A stretch of DNA of 64,000 nt from Ga0074139 sp964515195 (GTDB lineage: Bacteria; Bdellovibrionota; Bdellovibrionia; Bdellovibrionales; Bdellovibrionaceae): positions 1 through 64,000 of the forward strand of contig CAZETK010000008.1 of NCBI GenBank assembly GCA_964515195.1, given 5' to 3'. Position numbers and translations under genes: made by a program. Of this stretch, positions 26,559-34,768 are shown one piece after another (position 1 is the stretch's first letter; each line of letters opens with the position of its first letter). A model generated the notes under the pieces. That model had not been told where the DNA came from. It was given only the letters and a program-made list of their open reading frames with translations, and ran no database searches.

Positions 26559-27548
26559 TTATTCCCGATTTAATTGCAGAAAGTTTTTAGGGACGGCAAG
26601 CTCTAACCTTTGTGCTCGCTCATTGATTAATTCAAGGTATTTTTGCGCCATTTCATCAGATAGGAAACTTATGGAAATGAGTTTCTTAAATTCGTCCAAA
26701 TTCTCTTCTAGCTTCTTAAAAACGTTTTCACAGGCTTTTAAGCTGATTTTACAATATTCCGCAAAATCAAAAAAATCCTGTGGGGTGAGTCGGTTCTTTC
26801 TTCCCCTTATAGTTAGAGCCACTTCCTCCCTATCTTCTGGCACCACTAGTTTGGTTGCCAAAAGGTCATACGCTGGTGATAGCTCGACGATCCCCTCATC
26901 TTTGTAAACGAGAGAATAATTTTTCAAATGCATATCACTGTTCCCAGTGAGAAATGAAAATGCTGTTATTTTGAATAGTTCAAGTAATTCTAATCCTGTG
27001 TTAGTGGTGTATTGATTTACGGCTGTTGCTACTTTTTCTAAAGAACTATTGTACTTATTTTCCGTTAAGAGGCCTGTCAGCTGGCACATATCTTCCTGAT
27101 GAATCTTGATCATTTTTTTTCGTTTGAGCTTTCTGTCAAATCTTGTTGAAAGATACGCAAGCTCACCAGAGCTAAATCGGATTAAGCTATGTTCAGCTGT
27201 TTTTATTCCCGCTAATTTAGCCATGTGCATGGTCACATCTTCATTTTGCGGAAGCTCTGGATATTCATCATGGGGCGGCTTGAGTACATAAAGACCTTCC
27301 CACAGACCCACAATAGTCAGCCTTTTCTCAAGACTATTGGCGCTCCCAAAGGTTAGAGATAATTTCGGTTGTACACCTGGAATGGCAACTCTTTTTTGTA
27401 TGACCTCTTTAGCCAATTCATTAATTTCATCAAGGGTGTAATCAAGCCGAGCAGGGATTTTTGAATTAAAGATGCGTTTACTGCACTTTTCATGGTATTC
27501 AGTTTTAGAACTTTCAAGTTGTTGATAGCAAGCCAAACATTTTTTCAT
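26559..27548 (-). CDS. hipT: HipT-type toxin kinase (HipA C-terminal kinase domain)
   Basis: Serine kinase toxin of a three-gene HipBST system; E. coli HipT phosphorylates TrpS. The 329 residues lack the HipA N-subdomain-1, which is encoded separately by hipS. A CxxC...HxxxC knuckle (Cys4, Cys7, His19, Cys22) starts the protein. The Gly-rich loop IPGVQPKLSLTFG holds Ser64-x-Thr66, the position of the autophosphorylation pair in HipT. The catalytic segment GNSDMHLKN has Asp205 and Asn210, and SPAYDLL has metal ligand Asp228. GGAGGAG precedes the ATG. All key residues are present, so it is probably active. Confidence 0.88.
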   Translation of the reverse strand: MKKCLACYQQLESSKTEYHEKCSKRIFNSKIPARLDYTLDEINELAKEVIQKRVAIPGVQPKLSLTFGSANSLEKRLTIVGLWEGLYVLKPPHDEYPELPQNEDVTMHMAKLAGIKTAEHSLIRFSSGELAYLSTRFDRKLKRKKMIKIHQEDMCQLTGLLTENKYNSSLEKVATAVNQYTTNTGLELLELFKITAFSFLTGNSDMHLKNYSLVYKDEGIVELSPAYDLLATKLVVPEDREEVALTIRGRKNRLTPQDFFDFAEYCKISLKACENVFKKLEENLDEFKKLISISFLSDEMAQKYLELINERAQRLELAVPKNFLQLNRE

Positions 27549-27550
27549 CT

Positions 27551-27880
27551 CTACTCCTCCGATGAGGCATCGATAACTTTGACGGCCCCAATGCAGTCAT
27601 TACAAAGCGTAAGAAGTAGCGACATGCGGTCTTTTCTGTCGAGTTTCCAATTTATTTCAGCAATATTTAACAGCCACCCTTCTGGAATAAGTCCGTCAAA
27701 AAAGGGTATCATTGTTTTTTCAATGTAAGGTTCTGGCCGCAGCGGAAGTGACAGGCTAACGGGCTTATTTACAGGGTCCTTTAAATAAATCGGGTCATAT
27801 TGAAAACGATACTCTCCCTCTGCCTGTTCAACGGTTCCCGCAAATATTTCGTTATAATAAACTTTCCCAATTCTTTTCAT
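27551..27880 (-). CDS. hipS: HipS-type small antitoxin (stand-alone HipA N-subdomain-1)
   Basis: The 109-residue protein corresponds to the N-terminal subdomain 1 of HipA: RIGKVYYNEIFAGTVEQ, SLSLPLRPE, then FFDGLIPEGWLLN and NDCIGAV. In E. coli HipBST the HipS protein is the real antitoxin and inserts a Trp (W65) into the HipT active site; Trp69 in PEGW is at the equivalent place here. Its ATG overlaps the hipB stop by 4 bp and its stop is 2 bp before hipT, so the three are one operon. Confidence 0.88.
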   Translation of the reverse strand: MKRIGKVYYNEIFAGTVEQAEGEYRFQYDPIYLKDPVNKPVSLSLPLRPEPYIEKTMIPFFDGLIPEGWLLNIAEINWKLDRKDRMSLLLTLCNDCIGAVKVIDASSEE

Positions 27881-28092
27881 AGCTCTTTAGCCATTTCCTT
27901 TGCGGGCACTGGACCTAAACAGGAACCAAAAAGAGCAAGCACTTGATTGACCGTATCGCACCTTAATGTCTCTTTGCCACCCTCCAACTCCCTTACGAAG
28001 CGAAGCCCAACCCCTGCGCTTTTCGCGAGTTCCACTTGGGTGAGGCCAACCTGTTTTCTTTTTTGTTTTACATACTGTCCAACGTTTTTCAT
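27877..28092 (-). CDS. hipB: HipB-type XRE-family repressor
   Basis: A 71-residue HTH_3 protein: VGQYVKQKRKQVGLTQVELAKSAGVGLRFVRELEGG is the full Xre helix-turn-helix, followed by DTVNQVLALFGSCLG. In HipBST systems HipB represses the operon and boosts HipS rather than being the main antitoxin. Three palindromes immediately upstream of its start are the likely operators. Confidence 0.9.
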   Translation of the reverse strand: MKNVGQYVKQKRKQVGLTQVELAKSAGVGLRFVRELEGGKETLRCDTVNQVLALFGSCLGPVPAKEMAKEL

Positions 28093-28110
28093 CGCTTTTA
28101 TGCCCTTTTC

Positions 28111-28126
28111 ATACCCTTCCGGGTAT
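28111..28126. promoter_or_regulatory. hip operator O1 (proximal)
   Basis: Perfect palindrome ATACCC-TTCC-GGGTAT located 18 bp upstream of the hipB ATG. It resembles, but is not identical to, the E. coli HipB operator TATCC-N8-GGATA. Confidence 0.75.
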
Positions 28127-28151
28127 ATAGTCGAGTGATTGATATATGATT

Positions 28152-28167
28152 ATACCCTTTTGGGTAT
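28152..28167. promoter_or_regulatory. hip operator O2
   Basis: Perfect palindrome ATACCC-TTTT-GGGTAT. Its centre is 41 bp from that of O1, close to four DNA turns, so HipB dimers would sit on the same face. Confidence 0.75.
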
Positions 28168-28191
28168 TAAAATCAATGTTATTTTAAATTT

Positions 28192-28207
28192 ATACCCGCG
28201 AGGGTAT
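28192..28207. promoter_or_regulatory. hip operator O3 (distal)
   Basis: Palindrome ATACCC-GCGA-GGGTAT, extended by one T/A pair to TATACCC/GGGTATA. Its centre is 40 bp from that of O2. The remaining part of the 359-bp gap up to 28451 shows no supported gene. Confidence 0.75.
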
Positions 28208-28423
28208 AAATACTGAATTTCAGACTTATTTTATACATCTTCAGGTGTAGAAAATTACGAGTTTGCTGGGATACGACCGAACAGGTATAGGTCTTTTGGG
28301 ATGCTGATCTGTCTTTATCAGTACTGGTGATATTTTTAATCATCAGGTTTGAGACGCCATTGAAGCCACCATCGAGCATGACAAAGTTCCTAAAAACTTG
28401 AATATTGGCACTGTCAAAGACTA

Positions 28424-28443
28424 CGGGACCCGTGTGTGTCCCG
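28424..28443. terminator. Hairpin downstream of the SDR gene
   Basis: A perfect 6-bp stem CGGGAC/GTCCCG with an 8-base loop lies just after the SDR stop. No T run follows, so it may only be a weak terminator separating SDR from hip transcription. Confidence 0.3.
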
Positions 28444-28451
28444 CATCCTGG

Positions 28452-29513
28452 CTATAATTGAGACTGGGAAGACGCGGAACCATGGTCATGGCCGAGGGAA
28501 TTTGATTTGTTTTGTGGTCTTCGGATTGAACGGCCCTGACTTTCAATTCTGCTCGTCGCTACAAGCCATTCATAGCAATCATTGATCATTTCTTCCAGAC
28601 CCCGCGACTCATATCCTAGAACTTCCTTGGACTTACGTTTCTCTTGCAAACTGATGTCACCGTAATCGCGTGTCAATTTGATTAAATCCGGGGTCAGTAG
28701 AGGTTTTCTTTTCGTGAAAAAGGAAACAACGGCAAGTATTTTTGCCATCATTTTCAAAGTGGGTATTGAGTAAACTCGGGGCAATCTCGCTCCCACTCTT
28801 TTGGCAATGATATTAAAGCATTCCTGCCAGCTGGTGTGTGGACCTGAGAGAATATAGCTCTCCCCGCCTCGACCCTTGTGGAAAGCCTGAACATGGGCCC
28901 GCGCCACATCGACTGCATGGCAAAACATGATCCGACCTGGAAAGCAGCCCTTGATTTCACCGCTCTTCAGACCACGAAAGATTTCAGCATAGGCATTGTA
29001 ATCATAGGGACCGATGACTATGATGGGCTGAAGAATAATGGCATCAAGTCCCTGCTCCATCCCCTTCTGGACTTCGATTTCCGCGAGACGCTTGGTGCGG
29101 ATATAATTTTGTCTGATCTCTGTAGCATTTTTCTCGTCAAAGAGCATATAGGGCAGTGTTGCTCCAGTGGAAGTGAAGATGAAGCGCTTCACCTTTTTCT
29201 CAAGTGCTACCTCTACAAGATGACGGGTTGCCAGCACATTGTCCTTCCACTGTACGGCAGCATCGGCGGAATGATGAGAAGTGTTTCCAGCGACATGAAA
29301 GATCGCATCGGCATTTTCCGGTACCGCCTGTTTGACGGAGTCCAGGTCATAGAGGTCAACCTCACGGAACCTGACCCTGCAGCCCGCCAACTTCGTGAGA
29401 TCCGAAGAAGGTCGATGAAGAATGATTATATCCCAGTCTTCTTTGAGAAGCTCATTCACCACATTCCGGCCAACACCACCCGTAGCCCCTGTTACTAACG
29501 CTGTTCGTTTCAT
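28452..29513 (-). CDS. NAD-dependent epimerase/dehydratase (extended SDR)
   Basis: Rossmann-fold oxidoreductase on a sugar, steroid or dihydroflavonol-type substrate. The start MKRTALVTGATGGVGRNVV contains GxxGxxG. It then has FHVAGNTSHHS, VKRFIFTSTG, the active-site-like YIRTKRLAE (YxxxK) and IILQPIIVIGPYD, typical of the extended SDR/DFR-like group. The ATG at 29513 begins the Rossmann strand directly and has AAGGA upstream; an upstream in-frame ATG would overlap the divergent gene and is rejected. The C-terminal 25 residues are polar and low in similarity to the family. Confidence 0.85.
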   Translation of the reverse strand: MKRTALVTGATGGVGRNVVNELLKEDWDIIILHRPSSDLTKLAGCRVRFREVDLYDLDSVKQAVPENADAIFHVAGNTSHHSADAAVQWKDNVLATRHLVEVALEKKVKRFIFTSTGATLPYMLFDEKNATEIRQNYIRTKRLAEIEVQKGMEQGLDAIILQPIIVIGPYDYNAYAEIFRGLKSGEIKGCFPGRIMFCHAVDVARAHVQAFHKGRGGESYILSGPHTSWQECFNIIAKRVGARLPRVYSIPTLKMMAKILAVVSFFTKRKPLLTPDLIKLTRDYGDISLQEKRKSKEVLGYESRGLEEMINDCYEWLVATSRIESQGRSIRRPQNKSNSLGHDHGSASSQSQL

Positions 29514-29551
29514 AGGAAATCCTTTCGGTTTTAAACTTTGACGACACCCCA

Positions 29552-29570
29552 ATACGTTCTTAAAGCGTAT
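29552..29570. promoter_or_regulatory. Palindrome in the SDR/regulator divergent promoter
   Basis: ATACG-N9-CGTAT lies roughly midway in the 104-bp gap between the divergent starts. It could be the binding site of the winged-helix protein encoded next door. Confidence 0.4.
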
Positions 29571-29617
29571 CTTCAACGGTTGGTTTAAGTTGGCGACAAA
29601 ACTGGCCGATAAATCGT

Positions 29618-31057
29618 ATGATGAAAAAGCCGGAGCTGAATTGGGCGCAAGTCCATTCTCAACTGGAGAAGGAGCAGAAAGCGGGCGCATCCAGTCTCGT
29701 TTTGAGGCACATTCAGGGCTTGCCCTGGCGTCGGATGTCTAAACACTGGAGAATTGCTTTTGCCAACTTGGCCAGAAGAGCCGGAGGTCCGCTTTTATCA
29801 TTAAAAATTCTCAATCACGGCCGCGATCCCTGGCGAAATTTGCAGTCTGACCCTGAAAAGCTGGCTTATGCTGCCGGCCTGTTTGCTCTCGGCAACCGGC
29901 GCGAAGCGACTCAATGGCTGGGTAAAATCCGGGCAACAGAAATCAAAAATGAAGGGCTTTTTTTTCAGGCTCTCGCCTTTATGAGAGAGTGGGACTATCA
30001 GCAGGCCTATGAGGCTTTCCAAAACTACCTGGCTGAAGCCCGGCCGATCGGTTACCGGGAACTTGTCGTGCGGTTGAATATCGTCGCCTGTCTGGTGGCT
30101 TTGGAAAGGGAATCCGAGACGGTTGAGAAAATTGATTCACTTCGTTTAGATCTTCAGCGGGAAAACGCCAGTCTTCTATTGAGCAATCTTGATGAGATTG
30201 AAATGCAGATGCAACGGCCAAGGACGGGTCATCCTGGTACTCTTAGCCACGGGGTCAACCGTGGAACTGAATCTCACCAACTGTTTGCGGAAAAATGGCA
30301 AATTTTGGCTGAGGCTAATGTTGCCGACCCCGCATCCTTTCTTCAATCCTTGGAAAAACTGCGGGTCAAGGCGAGGAAAGTGGGACATTGGGAAACTATT
30401 CGGGATTTGGATTATCGCCAGGTTCAGAAAATGCGCGACCGTAATCTCTATGCCAAACTTCACTGGGGGACACCTCACGCAGCGTTTCGCTTGCGCCTGC
30501 AAGAGCTAGCCATACCCCTAGGTGAAGATCTGGCGCTGGGTCCCTCGACGGGTCGGCAGCAGAGAGAGCGGTGGCTGAACCCTTGGGACGAGCTTGGAAT
30601 CGGGAGCTTGAACGGGCGGCTTTTTCGAGCACTGATATCGGATCTCTACCGACCTCTCAACATGGGTGAAATTTTTGAGAAAACCCACCCCGATGAAAGG
30701 TTCAATCCTGATACCTCGCCAGCTCGGATCCGGCGGGGCCTTCAGCGTCTTCAAAAATGGTTAAAGAGTCGGGATTGGGGAATATCGGTCATCACACGAA
30801 AAGGAGCCTTCAGCCTGGCTTTTCACCAGCCCATTATATTAAGGGTGCCCTCTAGTCCACTGGAAGTGGAACAGTTAAAAGAGGCATTTGGTGACGCTTG
30901 GTTCTCTCGACAAGCGGTTCAAAAACACCTGCAGATGTCGGAACGGACGGCACGCCGTTTTCTCTCTCAAATGCTCGATAAGAATTTATTAGAGAAACGT
31001 GGGGCCAACCGGGACAGACGATATCGTTTATTTTTATTTGCTCAAAAGTCTCAATAA
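29618..31057 (+). CDS. TPR-like protein with C-terminal winged-helix domain
   Basis: A 479-residue soluble protein. Residues about 1-200 are helical repeat-like (LKILNHGRDPWRNLQSDPEKLAYAAGLFALGNRREATQWLGKI, QAYEAFQNYLAEARPIG), consistent with TPR. Residues about 205-330 are mixed. The end (SSPLEVEQLKEAFGDAWFSRQAVQKHLQMSERTARRFLSQMLDKNLLEKRG) is a winged helix-turn-helix. It is divergent from the SDR gene, so a regulatory role is plausible. It ends 3 bp before the convergent GLUG gene. Confidence 0.7.
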   Translation: MMKKPELNWAQVHSQLEKEQKAGASSLVLRHIQGLPWRRMSKHWRIAFANLARRAGGPLLSLKILNHGRDPWRNLQSDPEKLAYAAGLFALGNRREATQWLGKIRATEIKNEGLFFQALAFMREWDYQQAYEAFQNYLAEARPIGYRELVVRLNIVACLVALERESETVEKIDSLRLDLQRENASLLLSNLDEIEMQMQRPRTGHPGTLSHGVNRGTESHQLFAEKWQILAEANVADPASFLQSLEKLRVKARKVGHWETIRDLDYRQVQKMRDRNLYAKLHWGTPHAAFRLRLQELAIPLGEDLALGPSTGRQQRERWLNPWDELGIGSLNGRLFRALISDLYRPLNMGEIFEKTHPDERFNPDTSPARIRRGLQRLQKWLKSRDWGISVITRKGAFSLAFHQPIILRVPSSPLEVEQLKEAFGDAWFSRQAVQKHLQMSERTARRFLSQMLDKNLLEKRGANRDRRYRLFLFAQKSQ

Positions 31058-31060
31058 ACC

Positions 31061-32047
31061 TCAGTGGAAAATTTCAGGCCAAGTGAAGCCATCTTTCATG
31101 ATCCATGTGGTGTTTGAAAAATCCCATCCTTGGAATGTGTCCCGGCGTAGCAGCTCCGAGAACGACTTGACTTCGCCAAAGCCAGCGCCGGTCCCAGTCG
31201 GGCTGCAGTTGATACATGCAGCTTCTTTCATCCAGTAGGTTGAGGTCACCACGGTTTCCGGGTATAAAGAATTTCCGTTTAGATAGGCACCAATCAAGGG
31301 AGAGGCCTCGCCGCCTGCGGTTACGCTGACAGGGCCTGTGGCCAGACAGTTTCGAATGATACTATTTTGTTCGAGCAGTCCGATCAGGCCACCCACCTGA
31401 TTCGCCCCACTCACATCTCCTGTGGCCATGGAATCTTCAATGAGTGTGAATCCCGCTGTTCCAATTCGATGCCATCCAACTAATCCGCCCACACCCCCTG
31501 TTGCTCCACTGCCAGTCACGGTGACGGACGAAGAAGCTTTGGAAATGACTCCAGTCGGGCTTGTGCCCCAACCCCCAGCGCCCCAAACTCCAGTCGGGCT
31601 TGTGCCCCAACCCGCAGTCCGGTTTACGCCTACAACGCCGCCGACATGGTGGCCTCCTTGGACTTGACCCGAAACATCGACGTTCACCACACTGCCGTCC
31701 CAGTTGTGTCCGATCAAGCCACCGACTGAGTCCGGCCCACGGACTCGGACATTGCTTGCTGTGACATTTCTCACTTCAGATTGTCTTAAGTATCCGGTCA
31801 AAGCTCCAGCACTCCAGGCTCCGGTCGCAGTCACCGTGAAATCCTTTATATGAAGATTTCGAATCGCAGCAGAATCTCGAGCACAGCCGATGAAGCCACC
31901 ATAATGATCGCTGGCAGCAGTCATATGCACCCCGGAGATGGTCTTATCATTGCCCTCAAGCACCCCGACAAAACAATCCATGGTCAAAGCTCGGTAATAT
32001 CCGCCGATACTGGTCCAGTTGTTGGTTGGCCCGAAGGCGGCTGCCAA
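31061..32047 (-). pseudogene. GLUG-repeat beta-helix surface protein, apparently 5'-truncated
   Basis: About 328 residues of repeated GLUG motifs (VGGLIGHNWDG, VGGVVGVNRTA, VGGLVGWHRIG, VGGLIGLLEQN), found in large exported adhesin-like right-handed beta-helices. There is no signal peptide and no good ribosome site: the frame opens with TTG in mid-domain. In-frame residues KPTKDQL upstream are preceded by a stop, giving the look of a gene whose beginning is lost or mutated. A 13-residue tandem duplication is present. It could still be a cytosolic-start or misassembled gene. Confidence 0.6.
31548..31613. repeat. Tandem 39-bp repeat inside the GLUG gene
   Basis: Two copies of the same 27 bases start at 31548 and 31587, period 39 bp (13 codons). 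They encode GWGTSPTGV twice, so the repeat keeps the frame and duplicates a surface segment. Confidence 0.8.
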
Positions 32048-32130
32048 CTGATCTTTGGTCGGTTTTTAAGTTATGGGAAATGAATCCAAATTGAATTTAT
32101 AGTAATCTCTGAAAAACTGACCGAGGTCTT

Positions 32131-33135
32131 ATGATTTCCAAGAACAAAATTTTAGAGTTTTACGCAGAAAACATCTGGCCCTTTGTGCGGCACTTTGTCC
32201 CGATTTCAAAGCGGTGTAAAAAATGTATCCTCTCAGAGAAATTCGGCCCTCTCAAAAATGGCCTCTGCGAATTCTGTTCAAACCCTCTCTCCAAGGAAAA
32301 CCAATTTGAAAACGAAGTCACTTCTGAATTGAAACATCAATTGGATGCCACACTCCGGTCTGCAGCCCAGGGGGACGGCTATCATGCGGCTTTACTTCTT
32401 AGTGGTGGCAAAGATAGTGCCTACATTCTGAAGCGAATGCGCACCGAGTATCCCGATCTAAAGATACTTTGCCTATTTATTGAAAATGGGTTTTCAAGCC
32501 CGGTGGCGCTTGAAAACGCCAGGGCTGTAGCCGAAAAAACACAAACTGATTTATTGATCGTGAACTCCCATATTGAACGCTTCAAGAAAGCCTTTCGCAA
32601 GGCTTTCTTAGAACTAAATGGACGCGGCAGTTACGGAGTCATCGATTATGCCGATGGCTCTCTTATTTTTGAAATCGGAGCCCGAAAGGCTCAAGAGTTT
32701 GGCATCCCGCTCGTCATTGGCGGTCTATCCTGGGTACAAGTTCAAATCATCCTGGGAGTCCGGCATTTTGAGATCCGCGAAGAGGGACAACCTAAGATCA
32801 TTCATCCTTTGTATGTCTGGCGAACCAATGAGCAGGAAATTAAGAGATTTGTGAAATCAGAGGGCCTGATTCCTCCGGGAAATGAGAGCCCAATTGTGAG
32901 TAACAATGCCCTGATCTTGACCATGTCAGCAATTGATGTTCTCAACCTCGGCTACTGCAGTTTCGAACCCGAATTCGCACAATTGATCCGTGAAGGGAAA
33001 ACTGATCGCAAACCCTGGCTACACGCATTTGAACTTCTTGAATTTGCCACCTTGAAAGGCTTGTTAAAGAAGGATATTTCCCAGGCTCTAAAAAAACTTG
33101 ATCTCACCCTGGAAGAGGTCATTCGAAAAGATTAA
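32131..33135 (+). CDS. PP-loop ATP pyrophosphatase, N-acetyl-sugar amidotransferase-like (WbpG/PseA-like)
   Basis: A 334-residue protein with an N-terminal zinc-like cluster RCKKCILSEKFG ... GLCEFC (about 29-51), the adenylating PP-loop LLLSGGKDSAY (about 89-99) and a C-terminal helical part. The CxxC..CxxC plus SGGKDS layout is that of WbpG/PseA/LegX amidotransferases, which add an acetamidino or amino group to surface sugars. It lacks neighbouring glycan genes (no HisH/HisF-like partner), so the substrate is open. The ATG is 83 bp from the GLUG gene. Confidence 0.7.
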   Translation: MISKNKILEFYAENIWPFVRHFVPISKRCKKCILSEKFGPLKNGLCEFCSNPLSKENQFENEVTSELKHQLDATLRSAAQGDGYHAALLLSGGKDSAYILKRMRTEYPDLKILCLFIENGFSSPVALENARAVAEKTQTDLLIVNSHIERFKKAFRKAFLELNGRGSYGVIDYADGSLIFEIGARKAQEFGIPLVIGGLSWVQVQIILGVRHFEIREEGQPKIIHPLYVWRTNEQEIKRFVKSEGLIPPGNESPIVSNNALILTMSAIDVLNLGYCSFEPEFAQLIREGKTDRKPWLHAFELLEFATLKGLLKKDISQALKKLDLTLEEVIRKD

Positions 33136-33165
33136 GATGTAGGCAGAGCCAAAAGCCTCTTAAAC

Positions 33166-34275
33166 TCAAGCCGCATTCGAAATGGGGGAATCCGAAGTCG
33201 TCGTCTTTGCATGAAGTAACGGGCCTATAGACTCTTTCACAAGCGGATCACTTATTTTAAATATTATAGCATCCAAGTAATAATGGAGATGGCGAATCGT
33301 GAAGATAAGCGCTAACAAGGCCAGGCTAGACACTTTTGAAAATTGAGGCGTAAACTCCTTTAAACTGGCCGGTATAAATTCTTTTGAGTATATAAAAACC
33401 ATCATCACCATAATGAAATAGGCCATGATTGGTAGAAGGTAGCGAGCCCAATTTCGGCCTGACGCTGATGATTTCTTGGTCATGCTCAACATTAAAAAGA
33501 AGTACTCTGCACCATGCGCGGCTCCGGCCCCCGCAATCGCGACGGGTGACACAATCGTCAGTGGATAGAGAAGCAGCCTGACTGAATACAGTTTTTTGTA
33601 AAGAAGGTTTTTACTTGGGAAATTCCAAATTTTTGCGATAATAAAAGTACAAGTTATCGTTAGCATTACGAACCAAATGCCAGGATGAATCATGCCTCTC
33701 ATAAAGTCGATATCTTTACAAAAGTGATAGGTAACCAGAAGAATGATAAAGACTTTGAAATAAAGTCGTTCTTGTTTCTCAAATTTTAACAATCGATCTT
33801 TTTCTTTTGGTGACAACTTTGTCATAGCTTCTTTATTATAAAGTAAAGACATTCCAAAGTTTTGCCCGATCGAATGACGAAAGAATAGCAGCTTAGGCAC
33901 GAATAGGAGCGCAAACAGAACCAGTGGGCTCAATGTCAACAATTGCGGCAAGATTGCACAAAGGGGAAGAAAAAACAGTAAAAAGGCAAATCCGGCAAAC
34001 CAATGCTTTTTCAAATTCCACGCCTCACCTATTAGCTGCCGGCCTTCTGGCAAATAAAGCAAAAAAACAAAGGTGAAAAAAATGTGGGTTGCATTGAAGA
34101 ATACGTACATTCGTAGGAAAACTAACAACGACTGTTCACTAGAACTAAATTGGTAACTAAATGAGGCCGTTAAAATGCTGGCTACAATAAAAACAACAGG
34201 CAGAACCAGATTAAAATGTTCAAAACCTCCAAAAATTCGATAGGCCTTAGATGTTGCCGAATCAAGCGCCGCCAT
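33166..34275 (-). CDS. Multi-pass membrane protein with conserved His motifs, unknown
   Basis: A 369-residue protein with about 9-10 TM segments. Motifs NATHIFFTFVFLLY near the N-terminus, FRHSIGQNFG in the middle, AHGAEYFFLML and RHLHYYLDAIIFK near the end place His residues in or near membranes, as in di-iron or haem membrane enzymes. The last motif recalls HHYYxDxxIWK seen in uncharacterised proteins. The ATG at 34275 is preferred over a TTG two codons upstream. It is convergent with the PP-loop gene. Confidence 0.65.
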   Translation of the reverse strand: MAALDSATSKAYRIFGGFEHFNLVLPVVFIVASILTASFSYQFSSSEQSLLVFLRMYVFFNATHIFFTFVFLLYLPEGRQLIGEAWNLKKHWFAGFAFLLFFLPLCAILPQLLTLSPLVLFALLFVPKLLFFRHSIGQNFGMSLLYNKEAMTKLSPKEKDRLLKFEKQERLYFKVFIILLVTYHFCKDIDFMRGMIHPGIWFVMLTITCTFIIAKIWNFPSKNLLYKKLYSVRLLLYPLTIVSPVAIAGAGAAHGAEYFFLMLSMTKKSSASGRNWARYLLPIMAYFIMVMMVFIYSKEFIPASLKEFTPQFSKVSSLALLALIFTIRHLHYYLDAIIFKISDPLVKESIGPLLHAKTTTSDSPISNAA

Positions 34276-34350
34276 TACCAACTTATCGGTCTTTGTTCCG
34301 CCTTTTAGAGACTAACATAAGTCCAGATAACATTCGAAAGACTTCCATAA

Positions 34351-34758
34351 CTAAATCTGGTGAGGATGGGGCGAAGACGAGACTGACCTTAGGAAGTAGG
34401 TTGCGAATGTCACCCAGAAGACGGTACGAAAGCTCATAGCTATCAGAGTTTTCGTTTCGTAGAGGCCGCCCTGATATATGTAATTCAACAGATAAGCCAG
34501 AACTAAGAGATTTGCGCCGGCTAGCCCTATAGCCCATTTTTTAGCGAATCTAGCTGAGTGGTAGGTCAGCACACCCGTTAGCACATAAAAAAATCCGGCT
34601 ATAAAGTTAAACCACAAAACCAGGGGCACAATTTGACCCCTGGTTTGAATTCCACTTTCAGTAAAAAGGGCTCGACCACCTGCCATAACGGTGACTAAGC
34701 CAAAAAGAATGAAGATTGATGCAATCCAAAGACTCTTTTTTTGTTTAAAAATAGACAT
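34351..34758 (-). CDS. Four-TM membrane protein of a MarR-controlled operon
   Basis: A 135-residue protein starting at the ATG with AAAGAG upstream; helices at about 9-28, 44-65, 73-92 and 105-123. It follows the His-rich gene by 10 bp, so it is the third gene of the operon. No family recognised; an accessory role with the His-rich protein is an inference. Confidence 0.65.
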   Translation of the reverse strand: MSIFKQKKSLWIASIFILFGLVTVMAGGRALFTESGIQTRGQIVPLVLWFNFIAGFFYVLTGVLTYHSARFAKKWAIGLAGANLLVLAYLLNYIYQGGLYETKTLIAMSFRTVFWVTFATYFLRSVSSSPHPHQI

Positions 34759-34768
34759 AAAAAACTCT

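Noticed and set aside
26479..26907. Plus-strand 142-residue frame over hipT
   Set aside because: Antisense of a well-supported kinase; Ser/Phe-rich, typical of a shadow frame.
28179..28379. 66-residue frame upstream of hipB
   Set aside because: It covers operator O3, has no ribosome site and a composition unlike proteins.
29514..29690. N-terminal extension of the SDR gene
   Set aside because: It would overlap the divergent gene and place 59 unrelated residues before the Rossmann motif.
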